DNA from: JAAZIN01 sp964441025
GTDB lineage: Bacteria > Bacillota > Dethiobacteria > DTU022
Direction: 5' to 3'
NCBI GenBank assembly: GCA_964441025.1
Contig: CAYTXG010000008.1
Location: 1 to 64,000 of the forward strand
Length of the DNA stretch: 64,000 bases
Position numbers and translations under genes: made by a program. The notes beneath the pieces were generated by a model. That model was not told the origin of the DNA and searched no databases. It saw only the letters and a program-made list of their open reading frames with translations. The first letter of the stretch is position 1; each line of letters starts with the position of its first letter. Of this stretch, positions 7,907-16,528 are shown piece by piece.

Positions 7907-7935
7907 TAGTTTGGCATGCCGGCGGCCGATTATGC
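7907..7935 (-). promoter_or_regulatory. sigma-G-like forespore promoter of the SASP gene
   Basis: On the minus strand GCATA (7931-7935), a 17-bp gap and CAAACTA (7907-7913) fit the sigma-G consensus (GHATR, then CATWHTA) with one mismatch, about 33 bp before the start codon. Confidence 0.6.
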
Positions 7936-8046
7936 TTAGTATTGTTTTCATCAAAATTATTATTTTGACCATTTGTTTAACAATGCCCTGCGTTTCCAAA
8001 TGAAAATTTTACCAATTTTAAAAGGTGCCCGAGTCCCCTAAATTAA

Positions 8047-8075
8047 TTGAGATCAGTTCGTTTTTGTGCTAAAAT
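8047..8075 (+). promoter_or_regulatory. sigma-A promoter of rpmB
   Basis: TTGAGA (8047-8052), a 17-bp spacer and TAAAAT (8070-8075), followed by a leader of about 50 nt before the ribosome site. Confidence 0.65.
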
Positions 8076-8128
8076 AAGCAGGCGCACCTTTATTATCAGC
8101 ATTCAAGCGCAGGAGGATGAGATATAAT

Positions 8129-8320
8129 ATGGCCAAAATATGCCAGATTTGCGGCAAAAGTAAAGACAGGGGATTTCAGATCAGCCATTCGCATATCAAA
8201 ACAAAACGGCTGTGGCGTCCAAATATTCATAAGGTTAGAGCGCTCGTTGACGGCACTCCGCGGCGGATCAATGTGTGCACCCGCTGTCTCAAGTCCGGCC
8301 GGGTGAAGCGAGCATTGTAG
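8129..8320 (+). CDS. rpmB: 50S ribosomal protein L28
   Basis: A 63-residue L28 of the zinc-binding form: CxxC near the N-terminus (CQIC) and a second CxxC (CTRC) near the C-terminus, with the conserved SHSHIKTKR and RRINVCT segments. The start is the ATG at 8129, after the AGGAGGATGAGAT ribosome site. The gene is monocistronic with its own promoter and terminator. As in Bacillus it lies in the neighbourhood of spoVM. Confidence 0.95.
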   Translation: MAKICQICGKSKDRGFQISHSHIKTKRLWRPNIHKVRALVDGTPRRINVCTRCLKSGRVKRAL

Positions 8321-8361
8321 GGCTCCAGGCAGTTTCAAGCTTTTTTTGGCCGGGAAAACGC

Positions 8362-8390
8362 AGGGGCTGTCCCTTGATGGGACAGCCCCT
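8362..8390 (+). terminator. intrinsic terminator of rpmB
   Basis: A 12-bp stem AGGGGCTGTCCC / GGGACAGCCCCT with a 5-nt loop, followed by TTTGGCTTT. It lies between the convergent rpmB and acyl-CoA dehydrogenase genes. Confidence 0.75.
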
Positions 8391-8412
8391 TTTGGCTTTA
8401 GCTTCGTTATGG

Positions 8413-10191
8413 TTAACGTTTATCCAGGAAGTATTTCTTCCCTTCATAAATAGCATCGGCAATTTCACGGCGCAGCGCATAGGTGTTGATGGGTCTGGAG
8501 TTGGTCAGGATGCTCATTCCGCCCAGGGTCTTGGCCAGGGTGTCGCCTTCCAATGTGCCCGCAAGGATCTCCTTGGCCCAGCTCTCAAGCTTGGGAACCA
8601 TATCGTTGACCAGAATCTGGGTCATGATCAGCGGGAGCCGTGCGCCTTCCTCTCCCTTATCCGCTACAATTTTCTTTGTCCGGAGCAGGGCGCTCTCAAC
8701 GGCAAATATCTCCATGGCCATATCCGCCAGCCGGACCAGGATTTCCTGCTCGTCCGTCAGGGCCTCGCTGAATTTCTGGGCGGCATTGCCGGCTGCCATG
8801 AGGAAAAGTTTTTTCATCTTGTTCAAAATGAACTCTTCCCGGGCCAGGCTTTCAGCTGGTTCTTCCGCTTCCCTAAGCTTCTTGAGCTCTTCGCCCAGTC
8901 CGAAGACCGCATCCATGAAGGGGACTTCACCCTTCAGCGCTTTCCGGATCAATGTGCCCGGAACCAGCATTCTATTCACTTCATTGGTTCCCTCAAAAAT
9001 GCGGTTGATGCGGCTGTCACGGTAAGCCCGCTCGACGGGGTACTCCTCACAGTAACCGTAGCCGCCGTAAATTTGCACTGCTTCATCGACTACATAATCC
9101 AGGGCTTCCGAGCAGTAGACCTTTGATATGGAACACTCAATGGCATACTCCTGGATTGCGCCCACGATGCTGGCGCTATCTCCACCCGCTTCCGCTACCT
9201 CTTCCAGCTTCTTATCGATCATACCGCCGAGGCGGTAGACCAGGCTTTCGGTTGTGTAGATGAGCATGGCCATCTGGGCAATCTTGTACTTGGTCAGGTT
9301 GAAATTGGCGATAGGCTGCTTGAACTGGATCCGCTCTAGCGCATATTCGGCTGCCGCCTCAACGCCTCTTTTGCAGCCGCCAACGCAGCCGGCGCCCAGC
9401 TTGAAACGGCCGATATTGAGGATGTTGAATGCAACCTGGTGCCCCTTGCCTTCCTTCCAGAGCATGTTTTCAACAGGAACCTTCACATTTTCCAGGATAA
9501 CACTGCGCGTCGAGGAGCCGTGGATGCCCATCTTCTTCTCTTCTGCGCCCAGGGTAACCCCTTCAGCGTCACCGTCAACGATAAAAGCGGTAAATCTCTC
9601 GCCGTCAATCTTTGCATAAGTAATTATTACATCCGCCCAGGCTGCGTTTGTAATAAATGTCTTCTCCCCGGTCAGGATATAGTACTTACCGTCTTCGGAG
9701 AGAGTGGCGATAGTTTTACTGTTCATCGCGTCCGAACCCGCTTCCGGTTCGGTTAAGGCATAAGCGGCAATCAACTCGCCTGTTGCCAGACGGGGCAGAT
9801 ACTTTTTCTTCTGCTCCTCAGTACCGAAGAAGACAATGGGCAGGGTCCCGATACCGGTGTGCGCCCCGAAAGCAGTAGCAAAAGAGCCTGCGCCGGAGAC
9901 GCATTCGGTAATAATCATCGTTGTAATCTTGTCCCCTTCTTCACCGCCGAACTCTTCTGGAATATCGCTGCTGAGCAGCCCGATTTCGCCGGCTTTACGG
10001 AGCAAACCGATGGTTACCCCTTCTTTTTTCTCCTCGATCTCATCAACTTTTGGCACAACCTCGTTCTCAATAAAATCCAGGACTGTGTTTTTAATCATCA
10101 GGTGAATTTCGTCAAATTCTTCAGGTGTAAACACTGTGTTCTCGTCAACAGGGCCCAGTAAAAAAGCTCCTCCCTTGATCAACTCACCCAT
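8413..10191 (-). CDS. acyl-CoA dehydrogenase, long form
   Basis: A 592-residue flavoprotein that oxidises acyl-CoA to the trans-2-enoyl-CoA. N-terminal, middle and C-terminal acyl-CoA dehydrogenase domains are present: ALTEPEAGSDA and TGEKTFITNA bind FAD/substrate, and YGGYGY...RIFEGTNEVNR carries the usual catalytic-base region. About 200 extra C-terminal residues follow, as in the FadE/YusJ-type enzymes. It stands alone on the minus strand downstream of spoVM, with no thiolase or hydratase beside it. The chain-length preference cannot be read from sequence. Confidence 0.9.
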   Translation of the reverse strand: MGELIKGGAFLLGPVDENTVFTPEEFDEIHLMIKNTVLDFIENEVVPKVDEIEEKKEGVTIGLLRKAGEIGLLSSDIPEEFGGEEGDKITTMIITECVSGAGSFATAFGAHTGIGTLPIVFFGTEEQKKKYLPRLATGELIAAYALTEPEAGSDAMNSKTIATLSEDGKYYILTGEKTFITNAAWADVIITYAKIDGERFTAFIVDGDAEGVTLGAEEKKMGIHGSSTRSVILENVKVPVENMLWKEGKGHQVAFNILNIGRFKLGAGCVGGCKRGVEAAAEYALERIQFKQPIANFNLTKYKIAQMAMLIYTTESLVYRLGGMIDKKLEEVAEAGGDSASIVGAIQEYAIECSISKVYCSEALDYVVDEAVQIYGGYGYCEEYPVERAYRDSRINRIFEGTNEVNRMLVPGTLIRKALKGEVPFMDAVFGLGEELKKLREAEEPAESLAREEFILNKMKKLFLMAAGNAAQKFSEALTDEQEILVRLADMAMEIFAVESALLRTKKIVADKGEEGARLPLIMTQILVNDMVPKLESWAKEILAGTLEGDTLAKTLGGMSILTNSRPINTYALRREIADAIYEGKKYFLDKR

Positions 10192-10334
10192 TTAGCGCTT
10201 CACCCCTTAATCATGAAATTAGATAAAAGAATACTTTTACCTGTTAATATTTTCTCGAGTGAAATAATATTCCCTGCTTTGTGAAATCTTTAACTTGTCA
10301 ACAATGTTTTATCTTTTGCGCATATTAAAAAATT

Positions 10335-10359
10335 TTCCCGGCCTACCCTGTGCCGGGAA
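10335..10359 (-). terminator. intrinsic terminator after spoVM
   Basis: Minus-strand stem TTCCCGGC / GCCGGGAA followed by AATTTTTTAA, 25 bp past the spoVM stop. Confidence 0.65.
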
Positions 10360-10383
10360 TAAATTCAATTCCGGGGATAAAGG

Positions 10384-10464
10384 CTAACTCTTTACAAACA
10401 ACCCCAGGATGCCCCTGACAATCCCCTTAAAAACAGGGGGCACTTTGATTACATAAAAGCGCAC
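10384..10464 (-). CDS. spoVM: stage V sporulation protein M (26 aa)
   Basis: A 26-codon gene starting with GTG and ending MRFYVIKVPP...RGILGLFVKS (middle residues omitted). It matches Bacillus SpoVM in length and in the FYxIKxP, GIVR and LGxFxK positions. SpoVM is an amphipathic helix that senses the convex forespore surface and anchors the SpoIVA coat base. A strong AAGGAGGGG site lies 8 nt before the start. It is 38 bp downstream of a small membrane gene and is followed by a terminator. Proximity to rpmB also mirrors Bacillus. Confidence 0.9.
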   Translation of the reverse strand: MRFYVIKVPPVFKGIVRGILGLFVKS

Positions 10465-10502
10465 TGCAAATTCCCCTCCTTCTATTGATACTTCCTTTCC
10501 CG

Positions 10503-10679
10503 CTACCGGTAATAGCGATCGTATATGTAAAGTTGCCAACCGCCCCAGATAAATAGCAGGCCCAATAAAAGGGGCCACAGGTAAAGGGGAAGTATCCTGA
10601 TCACCAGAACAGCCCCCCCTGCCGCCAGGATAATTCCGCCGCTCTTTCTCAAAAATATAGCTGTGCGCCTGGCGCCCAT
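10503..10679 (-). CDS. small two-helix membrane protein upstream of spoVM
   Basis: A 58-residue frame: a basic start (MGARRTAIFLRKSGG), two hydrophobic segments (about 15-30 and 31-50) joined by a Pro turn, and a Tyr/Arg-rich tail. It resembles the TM part of LiaF/DUF5668 proteins but I cannot name it. The ribosome site is weak (GGGGGGCGG). It is followed after 38 bp by spoVM and probably shares its transcript. Confidence 0.55.
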   Translation of the reverse strand: MGARRTAIFLRKSGGIILAAGGAVLVIRILPLYLWPLLLGLLFIWGGWQLYIYDRYYR

Positions 10680-10726
10680 ATCTGCCGCCCCCTATTGTTT
10701 CTGCATTTTCCGCTGAAAGCCCTGTT

Positions 10727-10755
10727 ATTATATGCATCAGGCGTAAAAATGTTAA
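10727..10755 (-). promoter_or_regulatory. promoter of the small membrane gene and spoVM
   Basis: TTAACA (10750-10755), a 17-bp spacer and TATAAT (10727-10732) on the minus strand fit sigma-A. The same -10 reads CATATAAT, close to the sigma-E -10 (CATACAAT), which would suit mother-cell expression, but no good sigma-E -35 is evident. Confidence 0.55.
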
Positions 10756-11077
10756 AACCCCCGCAGAGGAAAACTCAAAGGGACGGAAGCACAGGAACAC
10801 AGGGAGATATACCTCTTGTTTCCTCTTGTCCGGAATGAAACAAAGGATCTCGATGCTAAAGGCCGTTAATAGAAGTGTGAGCGCAGGACAAACACCCGGT
10901 AGTCATTGCTGTAAAAACAGCCATTCCGGCCGGGCCTGCAAGTTTGTCATCCCGGGGGCGCAGCTCAAAGGCTCCCAACTTCGGTTTATCGCGGAGTGTT
11001 AAGCAGGTGAAAATCCTGGGGACGGTAATAATCTCCAGCAAGGGCCGGCCCACAGGGTATTTTCATAATCAGATTTC

Positions 11078-11106
11078 TTGCTTCAGACCGCCTTTTGTGC
11101 TAATAT
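11078..11106 (+). promoter_or_regulatory. promoter of tRNA-Leu
   Basis: TTGCTT (11078-11083), a 17-bp spacer and TAATAT (11101-11106), with a predicted start about 10 nt before the mature tRNA. Confidence 0.65.
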
Positions 11107-11123
11107 TGACTTCGCGGGAGCAT

Positions 11124-11210
11124 GCCGAAGTGGCGGAACAGGCAGACGCACACGACTCAAAATCGTGCGGGCGCAAGCCCATGTGGGTTCGATTCCCACC
11201 TTCGGCACCA
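11124..11210 (+). tRNA. tRNA-Leu (anticodon CAA)
   Basis: Acceptor stem GCCGAAG/CTTCGGC, anticodon stem CACGA/TCGTG with loop CTCAAAA (anticodon CAA, reads UUG), a long class II variable arm, T arm GTGGGTTCGATTCCCAC, discriminator A and an encoded CCA end. It is a single-gene transcript with its own promoter. Confidence 0.95.
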
Positions 11211-11222
11211 TGATTTACCAGC

Positions 11223-11745
11223 TTAGTCTACTGTAACTTTCCAGCTGAGCTCCGGGGCCTTGCTTCCCTGAACAATGTACAGACACATAAAAATGCCCGG
11301 GTGCAGGCTGCAAGGAACGGGCGAATCAAGCTGCAGGTGGCTATTGTATTCCTCTTTTTGGCTGGTAAGGTGGCCCAGGATATACATATCCGCGGGCAAA
11401 CCTTCAATATTAATCAGTTCCTGAGTTAATAGTACTATGAAATCAGTATCCTTAACTATCATCTCCCCACTGCCGGTAAATTCTTCGCTGTTTACTGTAA
11501 GCCTGTACTGATAGAGGTTCCGGGAAAGCCTTAAGTACTCTTCCTGATCCGCCGAAGCGCCCGTACTGCTCCACCTGGTATTCCAGAAAACGGTTTTCAT
11601 GCCCCGGATCATCTGCCGCACTGTCCGTGCTCCTTTGCCCCATCCACCTCTCCGGCACCATCAGTGCCGGCATCTTTGATGCCTGCGCAGCCGCCAGTGA
11701 GCAGGATGGCAGCCGCCAACAACAGGCACGGCCCTGCTCTCTATT
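11223..11745 (-). pseudogene. frame-disrupted lipoprotein gene
   Basis: Three minus-strand frames each carry part of one protein. At about 11615-11740 a lipoprotein signal (LLLAAAILLTGGC) appears with no good start, and its frame ends in a TGA. Around 11560-11610 the sequence DDPGHENRFLEYQVEQYG continues in a second frame. From about 11223 to 11560 the third frame is open (132 codons), ending in a beta-rich domain. At least two frameshifts are needed to join them. The protein family is not recognised; sequencing error is possible. Confidence 0.55.
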
Positions 11746-11844
11746 TAGTCATGTTCATGTCCCCCCTGAAGCATTATTCCTGTAAAATTCCTACAAGTTT
11801 ATCCCGACACCCGTTCTGTCAATTTACCAGAGTTTGATGATCTT

Positions 11845-13182
11845 TCAAGATCCGGATCCATTTAAATCTATGGTGATGGCGTCGCCCTCTATTTGCCAGG
11901 AGGTCCCCAATCCGTCCAGGAGGCCGGTGAGCAGGGTGCGCAGGCGATCGCCTTCTTGCCCCGTTGCAAGGTGCGGCTGGCTGTCGCCAAGGAGCACGGG
12001 CAGCAGACGCATATGCTCAACGCCATTTTTGCCCATGCGGGCCCGGAGCATATAGCTTTCATTGCATATGCTTTCATCAAAGGGGTAGAAGAGGAAATTG
12101 CCCAGGCTGTAGATGATGGGCTTGCCGCTGTAGATTTCGATGCCCTGGGGCGTGTGGCTGTGATGCCCCAGCACCAGGTCGGCGCCGCTGTCGACAGCAA
12201 GGCGGCCCGTCTCCCGCTGCTCCGCGCTGACCCGGTGAGTATACTCTTCGCCAAAATGCAGCGAAACAATGAGCACATCTGCACGGCGGCGTGCTTTCCT
12301 GATATCCTCAATAAATTGTTCGCGCTCATGATAAAAAAGCGCTCCCGCTTTCTCCGGGCCTGATCGCCAGGCCGGATAGCCGTACTTGAAGACCCCGGAG
12401 TAGGCCAGCACCACTGTTTTGATGCCCCCGATCTCAAATACCGCTCCTTTCCGGGCAAGCCCCTCCTCCCGGCCGGCTCCGACGTATGCGATATCATGAT
12501 CTTCAAGGAGTTCAAATGTATCCTCCAGGGCAAGGGCCCCGTAATCGAGGATGTGGTTGTTGGCCAGGGATACTACATTTATCCCCGCATGAAGCAGTGT
12601 ATCTATGGCAAAGGCAGGCGCGCAAAATGTGTATGCTTTCTGCACCGGCGCCCCCCGGTCTGAAATGGGACATTCCAGATTCGCGAACACCAGGTCGCCC
12701 TCCTTTAAAAGGGGCGCAATAGAGGCAAAGGGATAAGAAGGATCATAATCCCGCCGCCTTTCGGAGGTAAGGGAATCGAGCATAACATCGCCTACCGCCG
12801 CCAGCTCGTACCCGGGCCGGTACGGGGTTTGAAAGGTAAAAATATATGGCCGGCTGAGCACGGCGCCTGCCGCAGAGAAAGGCTGAACCATCAGGATAAC
12901 CCGGCTGTCCTCCGGCCAGGGTTCCCGGGGCGAAACCGTAAAAATTTCTCCATCGCCCCTTACCGTCACAGGAAGCGCCGGTTCAATGGTGATCAACCCT
13001 GCCAGCATCTCTTCATCTACAGGCATGTTCGCAGTAAGCATTACGATGGGATCGCTGTATTCGGCATCAAGGATAATTTCGGAAGGGCCGCTGCATGAGG
13101 ACAGTATAAACAACAGCACTACAGCCGCCAATAGCGGCGCCCTTGCTTTTCTGATCTTTCTTGCCATCGCCATGTACACCAT
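11845..13182 (-). CDS. CapA-family poly-gamma-glutamate-type metallophosphatase, lipoprotein
   Basis: About 445 residues: a lipoprotein signal with lipobox LSSC, an Ig-like beta region of about 100 residues, then a CapA/PgsA calcineurin-like domain. Family motifs are visible: AVGDVMLD, ANLECPISD, NVVSLANNHILDYG, VSLHFGEEY and GHHSHTPQG. The start at 13182 follows an AGGGG site; an ATG at 13221 is less likely. CapA proteins take part in poly-gamma-glutamate capsule assembly, but no pgsBC/capBC genes are nearby, so this is likely an unassigned surface phosphoesterase. Confidence 0.85.
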   Translation of the reverse strand: MVYMAMARKIRKARAPLLAAVVLLFILSSCSGPSEIILDAEYSDPIVMLTANMPVDEEMLAGLITIEPALPVTVRGDGEIFTVSPREPWPEDSRVILMVQPFSAAGAVLSRPYIFTFQTPYRPGYELAAVGDVMLDSLTSERRRDYDPSYPFASIAPLLKEGDLVFANLECPISDRGAPVQKAYTFCAPAFAIDTLLHAGINVVSLANNHILDYGALALEDTFELLEDHDIAYVGAGREEGLARKGAVFEIGGIKTVVLAYSGVFKYGYPAWRSGPEKAGALFYHEREQFIEDIRKARRRADVLIVSLHFGEEYTHRVSAEQRETGRLAVDSGADLVLGHHSHTPQGIEIYSGKPIIYSLGNFLFYPFDESICNESYMLRARMGKNGVEHMRLLPVLLGDSQPHLATGQEGDRLRTLLTGLLDGLGTSWQIEGDAITIDLNGSGS

Positions 13183-13247
13183 TCTGCCCCTGATATTTGA
13201 TCCTGTCAATGATATAATCAAGTTAAAAGGAACAGGCCAACTCCGCC

Positions 13248-13391
13248 ATGGAAGAGTTCGCGATCACAAAAATGGAGCCGCGGGACAGGGAAGCAATCAG
13301 GGAAATCTGCTGCGATACAGGCTACGCCGGCCTCGATATAAGGCCCTATTTTGATGACCCCGAGCTGTTTGCAGACATCTTCACCCTTTAG
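13248..13391 (+). pseudogene. N-terminal fragment of a GNAT acetyltransferase
   Basis: A 47-codon frame with MEPRDREAIREICCDTGYAG and then PYFDDPELFADIF, which matches the first 45 residues of GNAT N-acetyltransferases in Clostridia. It stops at TAG 20 bp before the radical SAM gene, where the acetyl-CoA-binding core should begin. A true short protein is possible, but a truncated gene is more likely. Confidence 0.5.
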
Positions 13392-13411
13392 GAATAAAAA
13401 GGAGGTTGTCC

Positions 13412-14299
13412 ATGTTTCCGGTGAAATACGAAGGTGATATCTACCGGCCGCCCAGCGAGGCGGGAAGCCTGATTCTTCAGGCGACCATCGGCTGCTCGCA
13501 TAACCGGTGTACTTTCTGCGCCATGTACAAGCAAAAAAGGTACCGCGAGCGCGAGCTTGATGAGCTGAAACAGGAGATAGCCGCCGCCGGACAAACCTGG
13601 CCCGGAACCAGGCGGGTCTTCCTGGCCGACGGGAATGCCCTGGCCATGGAGTCGGGCAGGCTGTGCTCCGCACTACAGGCTCTAAACGAAGCCTTTCCCC
13701 TGCTGGAGCGGGTATCCCTGTACGCCAATCCACAGGACCTGCTGCACAAGGAGAGCAGCGAACTGGCGAAGATGCGCCGGCTGAAGCTGGAGATGATCTA
13801 CCTGGGCATTGAAAGCGGCAGCAATGCGGTGCTGCGCTCCGTGAACAAGGGAGCCACACCGGAGGAAATCGCCCGCGGCGCAGCCAGAGTTAAGGAGGCG
13901 GGAATCCCGCTTTCCGTTACGGTGATCAACGGACTGGCCGGCCTGGAAGGATGGGAGCAGCATGCCCGCGAAAGCGCCGTGCTGCTCAACAAAATTGATC
14001 CCGATTACCTGGGGCTGCTCAGCCTCATGGTCATTCCCGGTACGCCCATTTATCGCCGTGTAAAGGAAGGCAGCCTGACCCTGCCCGCCCCCTGGGATGT
14101 TATCCACGAGATCAGGTTGATGGTCGAGCAGTTATCATCCTTGAACAACTGTATATTCAGGGCCAACCATGCCTCCAACTATCTGCCGCTAAAGGCTGTT
14201 CTCTCCCGGGACCGGGAGGCGCTGCTGGAGGCCCTTGATGAGTTGTTGAAAAGAAAAACACCCGGCGTGCTGAAAAGGGAAGAGTACCGCCTGCTCTAG
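13412..14299 (+). CDS. radical SAM protein
   Basis: A 295-residue radical S-adenosylmethionine enzyme. The cluster motif is CSHNRCTFC (C-x4-C-x2-C), followed by a TIM-barrel region with YLGIESGSNAVLR typical of Elp3/YgiQ-like radical SAM proteins. The start is the ATG at 13412 with AAGGAGG 6 nt upstream. No B12-binding or SPASM domain is visible, and the substrate is unknown. It directly follows the GNAT fragment and is followed by a palindromic repeat. Confidence 0.82.
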   Translation: MFPVKYEGDIYRPPSEAGSLILQATIGCSHNRCTFCAMYKQKRYRERELDELKQEIAAAGQTWPGTRRVFLADGNALAMESGRLCSALQALNEAFPLLERVSLYANPQDLLHKESSELAKMRRLKLEMIYLGIESGSNAVLRSVNKGATPEEIARGAARVKEAGIPLSVTVINGLAGLEGWEQHARESAVLLNKIDPDYLGLLSLMVIPGTPIYRRVKEGSLTLPAPWDVIHEIRLMVEQLSSLNNCIFRANHASNYLPLKAVLSRDREALLEALDELLKRKTPGVLKREEYRLL

Positions 14300-14327
14300 C
14301 CGATATGAACCCTGAGTCATGGGGACG

Positions 14328-14358
14328 GTGAGTCAAGGGGACGGTGACTTTGACTCAC
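14328..14358. repeat. GTGAGTCAA palindromic repeat (core TCAAGGGGACGGT)
   Basis: Hairpin GTGAGTCAA / TTGACTCAC (14328-14336, 14350-14358) around GGGGACGGTGACT, preceded by a partial copy GAGTCATGGGGACGGT at 14314. The same unit recurs at 39177-39207, with relatives at 43948-44008 and 54747-54883. Confidence 0.85.
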
Positions 14359-14363
14359 CGTTC

Positions 14364-14655
14364 TCTTTGTTGATGCAAGGTCGCCTTCCCCCGGGGGAGC
14401 AGGGTTTGTCGTAATGCACCAGTTTCAGGATAACCGGTGCATATCCGGGCAGCTACAAGGGCTGCCCCTATATACCGGGGAAGGACCGGCGTCGGCCGGC
14501 CCGGAAGAACATTATCATCGGGCTGCCCCTACGTGCCCGGGGGAGGACATTACAGTACATGGTTAAGGGTGGGGCGGCCCCGGTAAATTCATTGGCGAAT
14601 TGGAACAAGTATATAGTTGTTACATTAAATCAGACATTCGCTTTCTGTGTGTCTG
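14364..14655. other. intergenic region between convergent genes, no gene seen
   Basis: Lies between the radical SAM gene and the acyl-AMP ligase gene. It holds several GC-rich inverted pairs (GGGCAGCTACAAGGGCTGCCC at about 14454, and a second GGGCTGCCCCTA unit at about 14520) but no reading frame with a ribosome site. Confidence 0.5.
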
Positions 14656-16425
14656 TCATTCGATCTCCTTCAGCTCTTTGCCGGCGTATTGCTTGCGGCA
14701 GAGGCTCCGCTGCAGTTTGCCTGAACTGGTCTTCGGCAGCGTCCCCGGCTGCACCATGATAATATCCCGCGGCGGCGCCTCGCAGATCTCGATAACGCGG
14801 CGGCGAATAGCCTGGCGCACCCCGGCGGGATCGCCGCCCCGCACTTCGGCGGCGATTACAATGGATTCTTTGCGGCGGGCGCTTTCTACACCAAAGGCGA
14901 TAACATTGCCGGCGCGGACCCCCTCGATCATCCCGACCGCCCGCTCAATATCTTCGGGGTAAACATTTCTTCCCGATATGATAATTACATCTTTGATCCG
15001 GCCGCAAATGACCAGTTCGGTCGCACCACCCTCCGGCCCCTCCGTAAAGTAGGCCAGATCGCCTGTGCGCAGCCATTCGCCCCGGAAAAGATCAGCGCTA
15101 AGATCGGGGCGTCCATAGTAGCCGGGCGTTACCGACGGCCCCTTTATCTCGAGCTCGCCCACCTCCCGCTCTCCTTTGGGTTCGCCTGTAGACAGATCAC
15201 ATATGCGCATCTCCAATCCCGGCACCGGCAGGCCCAGCAGAGGCAGCCGGCGTGTTGTCGGCAGTCCGGGATCTGCAGGCCGGGCCACATTCTCCGCTTC
15301 AAGGGCGGCCCGATCTACCGCATCGCAGACCAGGCCTCGCATGGGCGGAGGGAAACTGCCTCCGATAGCAACCTCGGCCATACCGAAAGCGCAGAACTCG
15401 GCGCCGGGCCTGAAACCGTGCAACGTGGCGGTCTCTACAAAACTTTCAACAGTTGCTGGATCAACGGGCTCTGCTCCGTTCAGCGCGATCCGGATGGGCG
15501 ACAGGTCCAGGCGTTCTCCCATGTCGTTCATCCTGTTCAGGGCGCGGTTGGCCAGAACCCAGGAGAAGTTGGGCCCGGCGGTAATAGTCCCGCGAAACTC
15601 ACTCATCCAGCGCATCCAGTCGGCGGGCCGTTTTATAAAGTCAAGGGGCGAGGCTATGAAAAGAGAGCAGCCCACAGTCATGGAGACGGTGAGCATGCCG
15701 ATGAGTCCCATATCGTGATAGAGCGGCAGCCAGCTGACGATGATATCATCCATGGTTACCCCGGCTGCTTTGAGCATCCCGTCAATGTTGGCCCCGATGA
15801 CATGGTGTGGCAGCATTACCCCTTTCGGCTCTGCCGTGGATCCGGAAGTAAACTGCAGCACGGCCAGGCGGCAGGGATCTTCTTCCACTTCCATGAAATT
15901 ATCCACCGACAGATTGCCTGCGTTCTGTTCCAGGTCACTGAGCGTTAGCAAAGGCGGATCACCCGGAACGGGCGCATAGAAAGCGGCCATTTCGGGGTCA
16001 ATGAGCAGCAGGGAAACATTGCCGCTCTTCATCAGGGCCCGTGTCTGCTGCATGAAATCTTCAATCGAAGTAAAACGCAACGGTATGGGCAGCATGATCA
16101 TGCAGGCTCCGGCCAGCCATATCGCCTGCACAGCGGTGACAAGAGCGCGGGATGTAGGCCCTAAAAGCGCCACGTGATCTCCGGGAGCAATGCCGCGGTC
16201 CTGCAGCGCTGCGGCGAAAGCGCGGGCATCCCGGTGCAGCTGTTTCCAGGATACCCTTACCGGCGCAGCTTCAGCTCCACCTGCAGCACCGCCGATAAAT
16301 GTAATGGCGTGGGGTCCTGCTGCAGCGCGCCGGATGCGAGGGAGCAGCGGCTCCGCCAGGGGTCCGTACTGAGGCCGGCCGCAACGGCAGATCCCGGGTT
16401 GTCCTGAGGTAACATTGGTGTCCAT
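14656..16425 (-). CDS. fatty-acyl-AMP ligase-like adenylate-forming enzyme
   Basis: A 589-residue ANL-superfamily enzyme that activates a carboxylic acid as acyl-AMP. Seen: the phosphate loop TSGSTAEPKGVMLPH, SWLPLYHDMGLIG, FGMAEVAIGG, RTGDLAYF, and the C-terminal KTSSGKLQRS lysine region. The DMGLIG block and overall layout resemble fatty-acyl-AMP ligases (FAAL/FadD32), which load acyl chains onto carrier proteins. Normal acyl-CoA formation cannot be excluded. A strong AGGAGGAGG site precedes the ATG. No polyketide synthase or carrier gene is adjacent. Confidence 0.8.
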   Translation of the reverse strand: MDTNVTSGQPGICRCGRPQYGPLAEPLLPRIRRAAAGPHAITFIGGAAGGAEAAPVRVSWKQLHRDARAFAAALQDRGIAPGDHVALLGPTSRALVTAVQAIWLAGACMIMLPIPLRFTSIEDFMQQTRALMKSGNVSLLLIDPEMAAFYAPVPGDPPLLTLSDLEQNAGNLSVDNFMEVEEDPCRLAVLQFTSGSTAEPKGVMLPHHVIGANIDGMLKAAGVTMDDIIVSWLPLYHDMGLIGMLTVSMTVGCSLFIASPLDFIKRPADWMRWMSEFRGTITAGPNFSWVLANRALNRMNDMGERLDLSPIRIALNGAEPVDPATVESFVETATLHGFRPGAEFCAFGMAEVAIGGSFPPPMRGLVCDAVDRAALEAENVARPADPGLPTTRRLPLLGLPVPGLEMRICDLSTGEPKGEREVGELEIKGPSVTPGYYGRPDLSADLFRGEWLRTGDLAYFTEGPEGGATELVICGRIKDVIIISGRNVYPEDIERAVGMIEGVRAGNVIAFGVESARRKESIVIAAEVRGGDPAGVRQAIRRRVIEICEAPPRDIIMVQPGTLPKTSSGKLQRSLCRKQYAGKELKEIE

Positions 16426-16528
16426 AAAATCCTCCTCCTGGTAGTAAGAAATAATATGATGAAATATTTACTATTCTATGCAAAAAGGCTTTTAACCTTC
16501 TTCAGAGGTAACAGGGGGAGATCGTGAA

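Noticed and set aside
11845..13182. Complete poly-gamma-glutamate capsule operon
   Set aside because: Only the CapA-like gene is present; no capB/C or pgsB/C homologue is adjacent.
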